From an uncultured Bacteroidia bacterium (lineage in GTDB: Bacteria; Bacteroidota; Bacteroidia; Bacteroidales; UBA932): a stretch of DNA of 38,794 nt. The notes below the pieces were generated by a model. It searched no databases and had not been told where the DNA came from. It saw nothing but the letters and a program-made list of their open reading frames with translations. This document shows positions 16,167 to 26,564 of this stretch, in pieces; position 1 is the stretch's first letter; each line of letters opens with the position of its first letter. Made by a program: the position numbers and the translations under genes. The stretch is from positions 1 to 38,794 of the forward strand of contig CACYZM010000014.1 of NCBI GenBank assembly GCA_902778855.1, written 5' to 3'.

Positions 16167-18659
16167 ATGGTTCTGGAGCAGAAAATCGGGTTCGACAAGG
16201 TTCGGGAAAAGATATCGGCCAAATGTGCCACGCAATACGCCGTCCGCAAGGTGGCGGCGGAGCAGATTTCGCGCGACGGCGCCGAGATCATGTTCCGGCT
16301 GCGCCTGACCGACGAGATGCGGCTCATCTGCCTGTTCGAAGACAGTTTCCCGGCCGGCGGTTATCTCGACACGAAAGAGTTCCTTCTCCTGCTGCAGGGC
16401 GAAGGCACCACGATCGACCTGCCGTCGCTCCGGATGCTCCGCACCAGCCTCGACACGCTTCGCCGCATCCTGTCGTTCTTCCAGGACTGCAAGGACGACC
16501 TCTATCCCACGCTTCGCCAGATTTCCGCTTCGGTCAGCTATGAGCCCGAGATCGGCCGCCGCATCGAATCGATCCTCGACCGGACCGGCGAGGTGCGTGA
16601 CAGCGCCTCCCCGGCGCTGGGTGAGATCCGCCGCAGCCTCAAATCCAAGGAAGGGCAGATCGGCCGCCGCATCAACGCCATTCTGGGCGCCGCAAAGGAA
16701 GAAGGCCTGGTCGGCTCCGACGACGAAGTCGTGGTCCGCGAGGGCCGGATGCTGATTCCCGTCCCCGCCGGCACCAAGAAAAAACTGCCGGGCATCGTCT
16801 ACGGCGAATCGGCCACCGGCAAGACCGCCTTCGTAGAACCCTTCGAAATCGTGGAACTGGGCAACCAGATCCGCGAACTCCAGTTCGAGGAGCAGCGCGA
16901 GATCGCCCGCATCCTGCTCGAATTCACCGAATTTCTGCGGCCTTCGCTGCCGATGCTGATTGCCGCCTCCGAATATATCGGCGAGATCGATTTCATCCGC
17001 TCGAAGGCGCTGGTGGCTCTCGATATGATCGCCGGCATGCCCATCCTCTCCGACAACGGCGAATTCAACCTGCGCCGGGCGCGCCATCCCCTGCTGGAGG
17101 CTTCGCTCCGGCGCGAAAAGAAAGAGATCGTACCGCTCACCCTCTCGCTGAACCGCGAAAAGCACATCCTGCTGATCTCCGGCCCGAATGCCGGCGGCAA
17201 GTCGGTGTGTCTCAAGACGGTGGGCCTGCTCCAGTATATGTTCCAGTGGGGGATGCTCATCCCCACGTCGGAAGTCAGCGAGATGCTGATCTTCGACAGC
17301 ATCTTCATCGACATCGGCGACGACCAGTCGCTCGAAAACGACTTGAGCACCTACAGTTCCCACCTGCAGAACATCCGTGACATCCTCACCCACGCCACGC
17401 CCCATTCGCTCGTCCTCCTCGACGAATTCGGCGCCGGCACCGAACCGGCCGCCGGCGGCGCCATCGCCGAGGCCGTCCTCGCGCGCCTCGACGCGATGGG
17501 GGTTTACGGTGTCATCACCACGCACTACACCAACCTGAAACTCTACGCCGACAAGAGTTCCGGCGTGGTCAACGGCGCGATGCTCTTCGACGGAGCCGCC
17601 ATCAAGCCGCTCTTCCAGCTGCAGCAGGGTATGCCCGGCAACTCTTTCGCCTTTGAACTCGCGCGGAAGATGGGGCTGCCCGCCGACGTGGTCAAGGACG
17701 CCGAGGAGCGGGCCGGCAGTGAATTCGTGAACATCGAGCGCAATCTGCGCCAGATTGCCCGCAGCCGGCGGGTCCTCGACGAGAAGCTCGCCCGCATCAA
17801 GACCACCGACAAGACGCTCGAAAGCCTGACCGACCGGTACCAGAAGGAACTCGAGGACGTCAAGGCCCTGAAGAAACGGATGCTCGACGAGGCCCGTGAA
17901 CAGGCCGCCGAAATCCTGGCCGAGGCCAACCGCCAGGTGGAGAAGACCATCCGCGACATCCGCGAAGCCCAGGCCGAACGCGACAAGACGCGCACCGCCC
18001 GCGAACAGCTGGCCCGCACCCGCGACGCCATCCAGGAAGAGCGCCCTACCGCCACCGACGCCGACATCGAGCGCAAAATGCAGCAGATCGTGGCCCGAAA
18101 AGAGCGCGAGCGCGCCCGCAAGGAGAAACGCGGCGAGGTGCCCGCCCCGGCGCCGCGCAAAGAAAAGCCCGCCATCGACGCCACGCCGCTGCAGGTGGGC
18201 GACAAAGTACGCCTGAAGGACAACGACATGGTGGGCGAGGTGACGCAGATCGCCGCCAAGTATATTTCCGTATCGATCGGGAGCATCATCTCTAAGATTG
18301 CGCCCGGCAAGGTCGAGAAGATTTCCAACCAGCAATATAAAGACAAATCCCGCAGCACTTTCCGCCCGGTCATCCACTACGACAGCGAATCCATCAGTCG
18401 GCGCAAGCTGGAATTCCGGCCCACGATCGACATCCGCGGCCAGCGGCTGGTCGACGCCCTCGACATCGTGATGCATTTCATCGACGACGCCACGATGGTG
18501 GGCGTGGGGCAGGTGAAGATCCTGCACGGCAAGGGCAACGGCGTGCTGCGCGAGGAGATCCGCAAATACCTCAAGACCGTGCCGGCCGTGAAATCCTTCC
18601 GCGACGAGGCCGTCCAGCAGGGCGGTGCGGGCATCACGGTCGTGGAAATGGACATCTGA
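16167..18659 (+). CDS. mutS2: MutS2 (Smr-domain MutS family ATPase/nuclease)
   Basis: An 830-residue MutS2. The core and lever helices lead to the ATPase, with Walker A SGPNAGGKSV (339-346) and Walker B LVLLDEFGAGTEP, and the family pattern ITTHYTNLK. A long coiled-coil linker (about 510-680), rich in Glu, Arg and Lys, joins it to a C-terminal Smr domain (about 751-830) with DIRGQR (Asp755) and the conserved LHGKGNGVLR. MutS2 proteins suppress homologous recombination, and in some bacteria rescue collided ribosomes. Smr supplies endonuclease activity, and the family's mismatch-recognition domain is absent. It lies 12 bases after cdaA and 4 bases before the next lipoprotein gene. Confidence 0.95.
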   Translation: MVLEQKIGFDKVREKISAKCATQYAVRKVAAEQISRDGAEIMFRLRLTDEMRLICLFEDSFPAGGYLDTKEFLLLLQGEGTTIDLPSLRMLRTSLDTLRRILSFFQDCKDDLYPTLRQISASVSYEPEIGRRIESILDRTGEVRDSASPALGEIRRSLKSKEGQIGRRINAILGAAKEEGLVGSDDEVVVREGRMLIPVPAGTKKKLPGIVYGESATGKTAFVEPFEIVELGNQIRELQFEEQREIARILLEFTEFLRPSLPMLIAASEYIGEIDFIRSKALVALDMIAGMPILSDNGEFNLRRARHPLLEASLRREKKEIVPLTLSLNREKHILLISGPNAGGKSVCLKTVGLLQYMFQWGMLIPTSEVSEMLIFDSIFIDIGDDQSLENDLSTYSSHLQNIRDILTHATPHSLVLLDEFGAGTEPAAGGAIAEAVLARLDAMGVYGVITTHYTNLKLYADKSSGVVNGAMLFDGAAIKPLFQLQQGMPGNSFAFELARKMGLPADVVKDAEERAGSEFVNIERNLRQIARSRRVLDEKLARIKTTDKTLESLTDRYQKELEDVKALKKRMLDEAREQAAEILAEANRQVEKTIRDIREAQAERDKTRTAREQLARTRDAIQEERPTATDADIERKMQQIVARKERERARKEKRGEVPAPAPRKEKPAIDATPLQVGDKVRLKDNDMVGEVTQIAAKYISVSIGSIISKIAPGKVEKISNQQYKDKSRSTFRPVIHYDSESISRRKLEFRPTIDIRGQRLVDALDIVMHFIDDATMVGVGQVKILHGKGNGVLREEIRKYLKTVPAVKSFRDEAVQQGGAGITVVEMDI

Positions 18660-19020
18660 CACTATGAAAAAAACCGCATCCTGGCTTATCCTGGGCTTCT
18701 GCCTCCTGGCTCTCACGTCCTGCCATTCGACCGAAAGGCGGGCCGGCGACGTTGCGGAGCAGTTCCTGAAAGCGTATTATTCGGCTGATTACGCCAAAGC
18801 CGCCACGCTCGCGACGCCTTCATTCGCCGGCCATCTTTCCAAAGGGGCCGCGCTGCAGGACCGCCTGCCGGACGAGATTGCACAAAAAATGAAAGAGGCC
18901 GTTGCGCAGACCTCTTTCAAAATCATTTCCGTGAAAGCCGACAAGGAAGCCGGTACGGCGGTCGTCTATTACGAACTGTCGGCGCCGACGCTCGACGGTC
19001 CGATGCCCAAGCAGCTGCTG

Positions 19021-20262
<1,242 letters not shown>

Positions 20263-20323
20263 AGTTTTAGCCTTTTTTTAAGTGGTTGGCAAGCAGTACA
20301 AATCCATCCACTGGTTCGGGCCG

Positions 20324-20352
20324 CAAAGATACGGATAAAATCTTATAAACAA
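20324..20352 (-). promoter_or_regulatory. Promoter of metK
   Basis: On the minus strand, TATCTTTG (complement of 20324-20331) is preceded after 18 bases by TTG (complement of 20350-20352), matching the -7/-33 pair of Bacteroidota. It stands back to back with the promoter of the nuclease lipoprotein operon, about 50 bases away. Confidence 0.72.
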
Positions 20353-20403
20353 AAAGAATTCGGATTGTTGATAACTTGCCCTGAACTACGCAGAAAAATG
20401 GGT

Positions 20404-20433
20404 TTGCCAAATCCGAGGGATTTCTTATTTTTG
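20404..20433 (+). promoter_or_regulatory. Promoter of the nuclease-transporter operon
   Basis: TTG (20404-20406), 19 bases, then TATTTTTG (20426-20433): a good -33/-7 pair. The ATG follows 26 bases later at 20460. Together with the terminator at 28115-28143 it delimits a transcription unit of three genes. The remainder of the 197-base gap to metK shows no other signal I can support. Confidence 0.75.
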
Positions 20434-20459
20434 CGCCGTCGTTTCAAGCCTGCAAAACT

Positions 20460-23171
20460 ATGAAACCTTACAGATTGCTTGCCTTGCTGGCAGCCTTTGT
20501 GCTTGCCGTGGCCTCTTGCGAGCCCGACGAGCCTGAGAAGATTACGGTCTCCGTGTCGCCTACTTCGCTCAATTTCAATGCGGATGGCGGCTCGCAGCAG
20601 ATTTCGGTCACTTCCAACGGCGCCTGGACCGTCCGCGTCGACGGCAGCTGGATGACCGTCTCCACCGTCTCCGGCGCCGGAAACGGATCCTTCGAAGTCA
20701 AGGTCGAAGCCAACGACGGCGAAGCCCGTCAGAGCTCCCTGACGCTTTCCACGGCCGACAACTCCGCCACGGTCTCCGTGACCCAGGCCGCCCTCCCGAT
20801 CTCGGATATCGCCAAAGTCCGGGCCCTCTATAAGGGCTCCGACGTGAAGATCACGGATCCGACCCTGATCAAGGGTACGGTCGTGAGCAATTTCCGCAGC
20901 GTTTCCAACGGCGGTCTCGAGAACTATACTTCGCAGAAAACGATCATCGTCCAGGACGCCACCGGCGGTCTGCAGTTCTTCTGTACGAACGACAACACGC
21001 AGTTCGCCTTCGGCGACGTCGTCGTGGCCGACCTGACCGGCCAGACCCTTTCGGTCTACAACAACGGTCCCCTCCAGGTCAACGGCCTGCCGCTCGACAA
21101 GATCACCAAGGTCGGAAGCGAAACGCCCGCCGCCAAGGCGGTGACCATCGAACAGTTCCTGTCGAATGCGGCCGAGTCGCAGTACATCGCCGTCCCCGAC
21201 GTGCAGGTAGCCTCCTCCGACCTGGGCAAGACCTTCGGCGACAAGAGCGCCCATACCTCGATCTCCATGGTGGCCAAGACCGGCGAGACGTTCGTCATCT
21301 TTACGTCAAAATACGCATCCTTCCTCGGTGAGAAAGTTCCTACCGGCAGTGGCACGGTCAAGGGCATCGCCATGAAATACGGCACGACGATGCAGCTCAG
21401 CCTCACTTCGCTGAGCGATGTCGCCGGCCTGACCGGCGAGCGCTTCGGCGGGCAGCAGGGCGAGGCGAAACTCGTGTCGATCCGGGAAATCCGCAACCGC
21501 TACACCGGCTCCGACACCAAGATTTCGGACAACGTGGCCATTGAAGGCGTCGTGATCAGCGACTACCGCCGGGACACCGACGGCGGACTGAACAACTATA
21601 CTTCCGCCAAGACGATCGTCGTTTCCGACGGAGAAGCCGGCCTGATGCTTTACTGCACCGGTGACAACAAAGAATTCGCCCGGGGCGACAAGGTGCGGGT
21701 TTATCTGTTCAACCAGGCCCTCTCCGTCTATCAGCAGGGGCCGCTGCAGGTCAACGGCCTGCCGCTCGACAACATTGAGCGGATCGGGAAGGAAACCCCT
21801 TCGCCCCGCGAGATCACCGTGGCGCAACTCCTGACCGGAGACTATGAATCGACCTACGTGGCCGTGAAGGACGTCCAGGTGCAGGCGCAGTTCCTGGGCA
21901 AGCATTTCTCCTCCTCGTCCGAGAACACTTCCATCGGAATGGAAGGCAAGGACGGAGGCGAGTTCGACATATTTACCTCTAGATATGCCGTATTCCGGGA
22001 CGAAACCGTCCCTTCCGGCAGCGGTACCCTCAAGGGCATCGCCGGAAAATACGGAACGAGATTCCAGCTTACGGTATCGGCGAAGAGCGACTATGCAGGC
22101 TTGACCGGCGACCGTTTCGGTTCCGGTGCTCAGATCGCCCTGCCGTATGCTGAAACCTCGGTTTGGGGAGGGGCGGGTTCATTCGACCTGGCCGTCACGG
22201 CCACGGTCGGATGGACCGCAACTTCCTCGCTCGCCGACTTCACGGTGACGCCCGCCAGCGGCGACGGTTCCGCCGTCGTCAAGGTCGCCTACGCCCGCAA
22301 CCCGAGCGCTTCCGCCAGCCGCTCCGCCGTGATCACCTTCACGGGAACCGACGGCTCCGTGGCGAAGCTGACGGTCATCCAGCAGCCGTATGAGACCGTG
22401 ACGCCGAGCCAGGTTCAGCCCTGGCTGGAACTGCCCGCCACGCCGGAAACGGAAGGCAAGGCCTTCTTCAGCCACGACATGACTTATGACGGCCAGCAGG
22501 TGCGCAACTATTCCTTCTGGTACGATCTGCAGAACCGCGTCTCCCTCTGGGTGGCCTATCCGCTTTACCGCGGCATGACCTCGGGCGCCCAGCGCACCGA
22601 CAAGTGGGATTACGATCCGCTGTTGCCCCGCTCTTACCAGGGCGCCGCTTTTACCGGATATGGCATCGCCGGCTGGGACCGCGGCCATCAGCTTCCTTCG
22701 GCCGACCGTCTCTGCACGACGGCCGCCAACGAGCAGACCTTCTACTTCACCAACATCACGCCCCAGAACCACGACCTCAACACCTATGTATGGGAAAAGG
22801 CCGAGGCCCATCTCCGCGGCCTGACCAGCACCAACGACACCCTCTACGTGGTGACGGGCTGCGTTCTGCAGACGGCTTCCGATCCCGAGATCAAGTACCT
22901 CAAGGACAATGAAGGGAAGAACGTGGCGATCCCGAAGGCCTACTTCAAGGTGGTGCTCAAGTACAAGCCCGGTGAAGGCAACAACGGTTATGCGGCCATC
23001 GGCTTCTGGTTCGAAAACCGCAGCTATGGCGACGTGAACTTCTCGCGTTCCTACGCCCGCAGCGTCGACGACATCGAAAAACTGACCGGATTCGACTTCT
23101 TCTGCAACCTAGACGACACCATCGAGGCGGCGGTAGAGGCTTCCTATACAGCCTCATTATGGGGATTATAA
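20460..23171 (+). CDS. Surface lipoprotein nuclease: BACON - DUF5689 x2 - BACON - DNA/RNA non-specific endonuclease
   Basis: A 903-residue lipoprotein (lipobox VASC, Cys20) with an acidic EPDEPE start typical of surface lipoproteins. Domains are: BACON (about 28-112); two tandem DUF5689 domains (about 117-330 and 341-554), which look like OB-type beta barrels; a second BACON-like domain (about 560-640); and a C-terminal NUC domain (about 650-895). The NUC signature is WDRGHQLPSADR (catalytic His743), followed by TNITPQNHDLNTYVW, whose Asn774 should bind Mg2+ as in Serratia nuclease. The enzyme should cleave DNA and RNA without sequence preference outside the cell. It is first in an operon with a TonB-dependent transporter, pointing to nucleic-acid feeding rather than defence. 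No immunity gene is seen. Confidence 0.88.
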   Translation: MKPYRLLALLAAFVLAVASCEPDEPEKITVSVSPTSLNFNADGGSQQISVTSNGAWTVRVDGSWMTVSTVSGAGNGSFEVKVEANDGEARQSSLTLSTADNSATVSVTQAALPISDIAKVRALYKGSDVKITDPTLIKGTVVSNFRSVSNGGLENYTSQKTIIVQDATGGLQFFCTNDNTQFAFGDVVVADLTGQTLSVYNNGPLQVNGLPLDKITKVGSETPAAKAVTIEQFLSNAAESQYIAVPDVQVASSDLGKTFGDKSAHTSISMVAKTGETFVIFTSKYASFLGEKVPTGSGTVKGIAMKYGTTMQLSLTSLSDVAGLTGERFGGQQGEAKLVSIREIRNRYTGSDTKISDNVAIEGVVISDYRRDTDGGLNNYTSAKTIVVSDGEAGLMLYCTGDNKEFARGDKVRVYLFNQALSVYQQGPLQVNGLPLDNIERIGKETPSPREITVAQLLTGDYESTYVAVKDVQVQAQFLGKHFSSSSENTSIGMEGKDGGEFDIFTSRYAVFRDETVPSGSGTLKGIAGKYGTRFQLTVSAKSDYAGLTGDRFGSGAQIALPYAETSVWGGAGSFDLAVTATVGWTATSSLADFTVTPASGDGSAVVKVAYARNPSASASRSAVITFTGTDGSVAKLTVIQQPYETVTPSQVQPWLELPATPETEGKAFFSHDMTYDGQQVRNYSFWYDLQNRVSLWVAYPLYRGMTSGAQRTDKWDYDPLLPRSYQGAAFTGYGIAGWDRGHQLPSADRLCTTAANEQTFYFTNITPQNHDLNTYVWEKAEAHLRGLTSTNDTLYVVTGCVLQTASDPEIKYLKDNEGKNVAIPKAYFKVVLKYKPGEGNNGYAAIGFWFENRSYGDVNFSRSYARSVDDIEKLTGFDFFCNLDDTIEAAVEASYTASLWGL
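20808..22121 (+). repeat. Tandem duplication of a DUF5689 domain within the nuclease gene
   Basis: Two units of about 642 bases (20808-21449 and 21480-22121) encode about 214 residues each, with similar sequence in the same order: GSDxKI, GGLxNYTSxKTI, LSVYxxGPLQVNGLPLD, VPxGSGTxKGIAxKYGT, GLTGxRFG. A 26-base stretch is identical between the units (21075-21100 and 21747-21772). Confidence 0.8.
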
Positions 23172-23213
23172 GTAAAACAACATAAAAACTAAATTATTAA
23201 CCAACCAAACTTT

Positions 23214-26200
23214 ATGAAACAAACCATCAAACGTTTCCTGGCTGTTGCCGCTTTTCTGCTGATGATTGTTCCGGCTTACGCCCAGGTGACTACCGCAAGC
23301 TTCGCCGGTACCGTCGTCGATGAGAACGGCGAGCCTCTGATCGGTGCTGCCGTGGTTGCGGTTCACGCTCCTTCCGGCACCCAGTACTATGCGGTGACCA
23401 ACGAGAACGGTCGCTATGCCATCCAGGGTATGCGTACCGGCGGTCCTTACGAAGTGACCTATTCCCTGATCGGTTGCCAGACGATCGTCGTCCCCGACAT
23501 CATTCTTTCCCTGGCTGAAACCTATCAGCAGGATGTCGTCCTGAAGACGGCCACCGAACTGCTGAACGAAGCCATCGTCGTGGCCTCCGCCTCCTCCAAG
23601 CTCGTGACGGAGCGTACCGGAGCCGCCACCAACATCAACAACGCGCAGATCGTCAACCTGCCGAGCGTCAGCCGCGCCATCACCGACGTCACCCGTCTGT
23701 CGCCGTACGGCGGCAACGGCATGAGCTTCGCCGGTGCCGACGGCCGTACCGCCAACTTCACGGTCGACGGTGCGAACTTCAACAACAACTTCGGTTTGAG
23801 CGACAAGCTCCCCGGCGGCGGCAGCCCGATCTCCATCGACGCCATCGAGGAACTCCAGGTCGTGATCTCGCCCTATGACGTGCGTCAGACCAACTTCATC
23901 GGCGGTGGCGTGAACGCCATCACCAAGTCGGGTACCAACACCTTCAAGGGCAGCGCTTATGTCTATCATAAGAACGAGAACCTCCAGGGCGATACCGTCG
24001 ACGGCGAGCAGATCTCCAATGCCCGCGCCAAGAACCGTACGACGACCTACGGCTTCACCGCCGGCGGCCCGATCATCAAGAACAAACTCTTCTTCTTCGT
24101 CAACGGTGAGTATTCCAAGATCCCGACCATCGTCAACCGCTGGAGAGGCTCCTCCAACGGCGTGGCCAATGCGGATGACTTCATCTCCCGCACCCGCCTG
24201 TCCGACCTGCAGCGCGTCTCCGAATACGTGAAGAGCAAATACGGCTACGACACGGGTTCCTGGACCGACTTCCCGGCCAACGAGAACAACATGAAGATCC
24301 TGGCCCGCATTGACTGGAACATCAGTGACAAGCACAAGCTGGCCCTCCGTTACAACTACACCAAGAACAACGTGTGGAACAACCCCAACGGTTCTTCGAT
24401 GGACGGTGGCACGCGTATGTCCGGCTCCCGTATCTCGCAGTACTCGATGTCCTTTGCCAATTCGATGTACTCGATGCAGAACCTCGTGAGCACCTGGTCG
24501 CTCGACCTCAACAGCCGCCTGTCCGACAACGTGTCGAACCAGTTCCTGGCCACCTTCTCCAAGCTCGATGACGTCCGCGGCACCAACTCCGAGGAATTCC
24601 CGTTCATCGACATCCTCGACGACACCCAGACCAACAACTATATGGCCCTCGGTTATGAGCTGTTCACCTGGAACAACGCCGTGCACAACACCATCGCCAA
24701 CGTCAAGGACGACGTGACCTGGTACAAGGGCTCCCACAAGGTGACGGCCGGTATCAACTACGAATACCAGATGGCTGACAACCAGTATATGCGTAACGGT
24801 ACGGGTTACTACCGCTACAAGAGCGTGGAAGACTTCCTCAGCGGCGCCATTCCGCAGGTGGTCTGCCTTACCTACGGCTACGACGGCGAGCAGTATCCGG
24901 CCGCCCGCGTCCAGTTCCACAAAGCCGGCGTCTACGCCCAGGACGACTGGAACGTGACCGACCGCTTCAAGCTGACCTACGGTCTCCGCATCGACGGCCT
25001 GTTCTTCGACAACAGCGACCTGATGACCAACAACAAGATCCTGACACTGGATTACTTCCCCAAGGTCTACAACTACGAACTGACCCACATCGATACCGGC
25101 AAATGGCCTACCGCCAAGGTGACCTTCTCCCCGCGCGTGGGCTTCAGCTGGGACGTCTTCGGTGACAAGAGCTTCAAGGTGCGTGGTGGTACGGGCCTCT
25201 TCTCCGGCCGTCTCCCGCTCGTGTTCTTCACCAACATGCCGACCAACGGCGGTCTCGTGCAGTACCAGGCCCAGATCGGTACCTCCACCCGCTATGCCAA
25301 CCTTCCTGACGCCGTCAAAGGCCGTTATGCGAGCGTGAACGACATTCTGGCCCAGTTCGCCGGCGGCCTGGCCACCGAGAACGGCAAGGCCAACATCGCC
25401 GCCCTCTACAACAAACTCGTGGGCATGGGCTTCCCCAGCACCGTGAGCCCTGCGGACGGTACGATTCCTTCCGCCGTCAACGGCGTGGATCCGAACTTCA
25501 AGATGCCGCAGGTCTGGAAGAGCTCCATCGCGTTCGACTACAGCTTCCCGACCTCGTTCCCCTTCACCTTCACGGCTGAAGGCATCTTCAACAAGACCAT
25601 CAACGCCGTGGCCATCTCCGACTGGAGTATGCGCGACGTGGCCGGTTTCGCCCGCTTCAACGGCGCCGACAACCGTCCGATCTACCCGACCGATTTCCGC
25701 TACACCACCAAGGCCTTCGTCCTGGAGAACACGGACAAGGGTTACGGCTGGTCCGCCAGCGCCCAGATCAACATGCGTCCGATCGAGAGCCTGAGCTTCA
25801 TGGCTGCCTACACGCACACCGTGAACAAGGAAATCACCGGTATGCCGGGTTCCGCCGCCGAGTCGGCCTTCACCTATGTGCCGACCAACGAAGGCCCGAA
25901 CTACATCAAACTGCACAATTCGCAGTATGTGACCCCGGACCGCGTGGTCGCCTCCCTGACGCACCACGACAAGAGCGGCAACCACTATAGCTTCATCTAT
26001 GAGGCCTGGCGTGGTGGCTACAACTACAGCTATATGACCGCCAACGACATGAACGGTGACGGCTACAACTACGACGCCCTCTACATCCCGACCGATGACG
26101 AGGTCGCTTCCCGTCAGTTCCGCTTCATCTCGAGCGACGACCAGACCCGCTTCATGGACTTCGTCCACAAGGACAAGTACCTGAGCACCCACCAGGGCCA

Positions 26201-26549
26201 GTACGCCGAAGGTTACAGCGTGTACAGCCCGTGGGTCCACCGGGTGGACTTCAGCTACAAGCACGACTTCGCCGTGAAGTGCGGCAACAACACCAACGTC
26301 CTGCAGCTCTGCCTCGACCTGAAGAACGTCCTCAACCTGTTCAACTCCAGCTGGGGCGTGGCCAAGTACCTCAACCCGGCCATCGGTTCCGACGCCCGCA
26401 TCCTCAAGTATGAAGGTGCCGACGCCGACGGTTTCGCCACGTTCTCCACGCCGGCTTCCATCAACGGCAATACCGACACCTTCGTTCCGAACCACGCGCT
26501 CGGCCAGTGCTGGTATGCCTCCGTCGGTATCAAATATCTGTTCAACTAA
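23214..26549 (+). CDS. Oar-type TonB-dependent outer-membrane receptor
   Basis: A 1111-residue outer-membrane transporter. Signal peptide (cut after AYA), an N-terminal carboxypeptidase-regulatory-like domain (about 27-110), a plug (about 115-240, including FTVDGANFNNNFG and SPYDVRQTNFIGGGVNAITKSG), then a long barrel ending GIKYLFN with an aromatic near the C terminus. Its closest kin appear to be Oar proteins rather than SusC: there is no SusC-specific signature and no SusD partner. In Bacteroidota, Oar-like proteins have been linked to transport and secretion of peptides or proteases. It lies 42 bases after the nuclease gene and 15 bases before an OB-fold lipoprotein gene. It should import large products using energy from TonB. 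Confidence 0.9.
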   Translation: MKQTIKRFLAVAAFLLMIVPAYAQVTTASFAGTVVDENGEPLIGAAVVAVHAPSGTQYYAVTNENGRYAIQGMRTGGPYEVTYSLIGCQTIVVPDIILSLAETYQQDVVLKTATELLNEAIVVASASSKLVTERTGAATNINNAQIVNLPSVSRAITDVTRLSPYGGNGMSFAGADGRTANFTVDGANFNNNFGLSDKLPGGGSPISIDAIEELQVVISPYDVRQTNFIGGGVNAITKSGTNTFKGSAYVYHKNENLQGDTVDGEQISNARAKNRTTTYGFTAGGPIIKNKLFFFVNGEYSKIPTIVNRWRGSSNGVANADDFISRTRLSDLQRVSEYVKSKYGYDTGSWTDFPANENNMKILARIDWNISDKHKLALRYNYTKNNVWNNPNGSSMDGGTRMSGSRISQYSMSFANSMYSMQNLVSTWSLDLNSRLSDNVSNQFLATFSKLDDVRGTNSEEFPFIDILDDTQTNNYMALGYELFTWNNAVHNTIANVKDDVTWYKGSHKVTAGINYEYQMADNQYMRNGTGYYRYKSVEDFLSGAIPQVVCLTYGYDGEQYPAARVQFHKAGVYAQDDWNVTDRFKLTYGLRIDGLFFDNSDLMTNNKILTLDYFPKVYNYELTHIDTGKWPTAKVTFSPRVGFSWDVFGDKSFKVRGGTGLFSGRLPLVFFTNMPTNGGLVQYQAQIGTSTRYANLPDAVKGRYASVNDILAQFAGGLATENGKANIAALYNKLVGMGFPSTVSPADGTIPSAVNGVDPNFKMPQVWKSSIAFDYSFPTSFPFTFTAEGIFNKTINAVAISDWSMRDVAGFARFNGADNRPIYPTDFRYTTKAFVLENTDKGYGWSASAQINMRPIESLSFMAAYTHTVNKEITGMPGSAAESAFTYVPTNEGPNYIKLHNSQYVTPDRVVASLTHHDKSGNHYSFIYEAWRGGYNYSYMTANDMNGDGYNYDALYIPTDDEVASRQFRFISSDDQTRFMDFVHKDKYLSTHQGQYAEGYSVYSPWVHRVDFSYKHDFAVKCGNNTNVLQLCLDLKNVLNLFNSSWGVAKYLNPAIGSDARILKYEGADADGFATFSTPASINGNTDTFVPNHALGQCWYASVGIKYLFN

Positions 26550-26564
26550 TAAAAAGACTGCAAT

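Noticed and set aside
15258-18716. A 1152-codon minus-strand frame opposite cdaA and mutS2
   Set aside because: It is a shadow of two conserved sense genes with intact catalytic motifs.
20263-20323. SAM riboswitch in the metK leader
   Set aside because: The leader from the predicted start is only about 60 bases and I see no SAM-I, SAM-II or similar pattern.
20460-23171. The NUC lipoprotein as an antibacterial toxin
   Set aside because: There is no secretion-system marker domain and no adjacent small immunity gene; it is anchored as a lipoprotein and operonic with a transporter.
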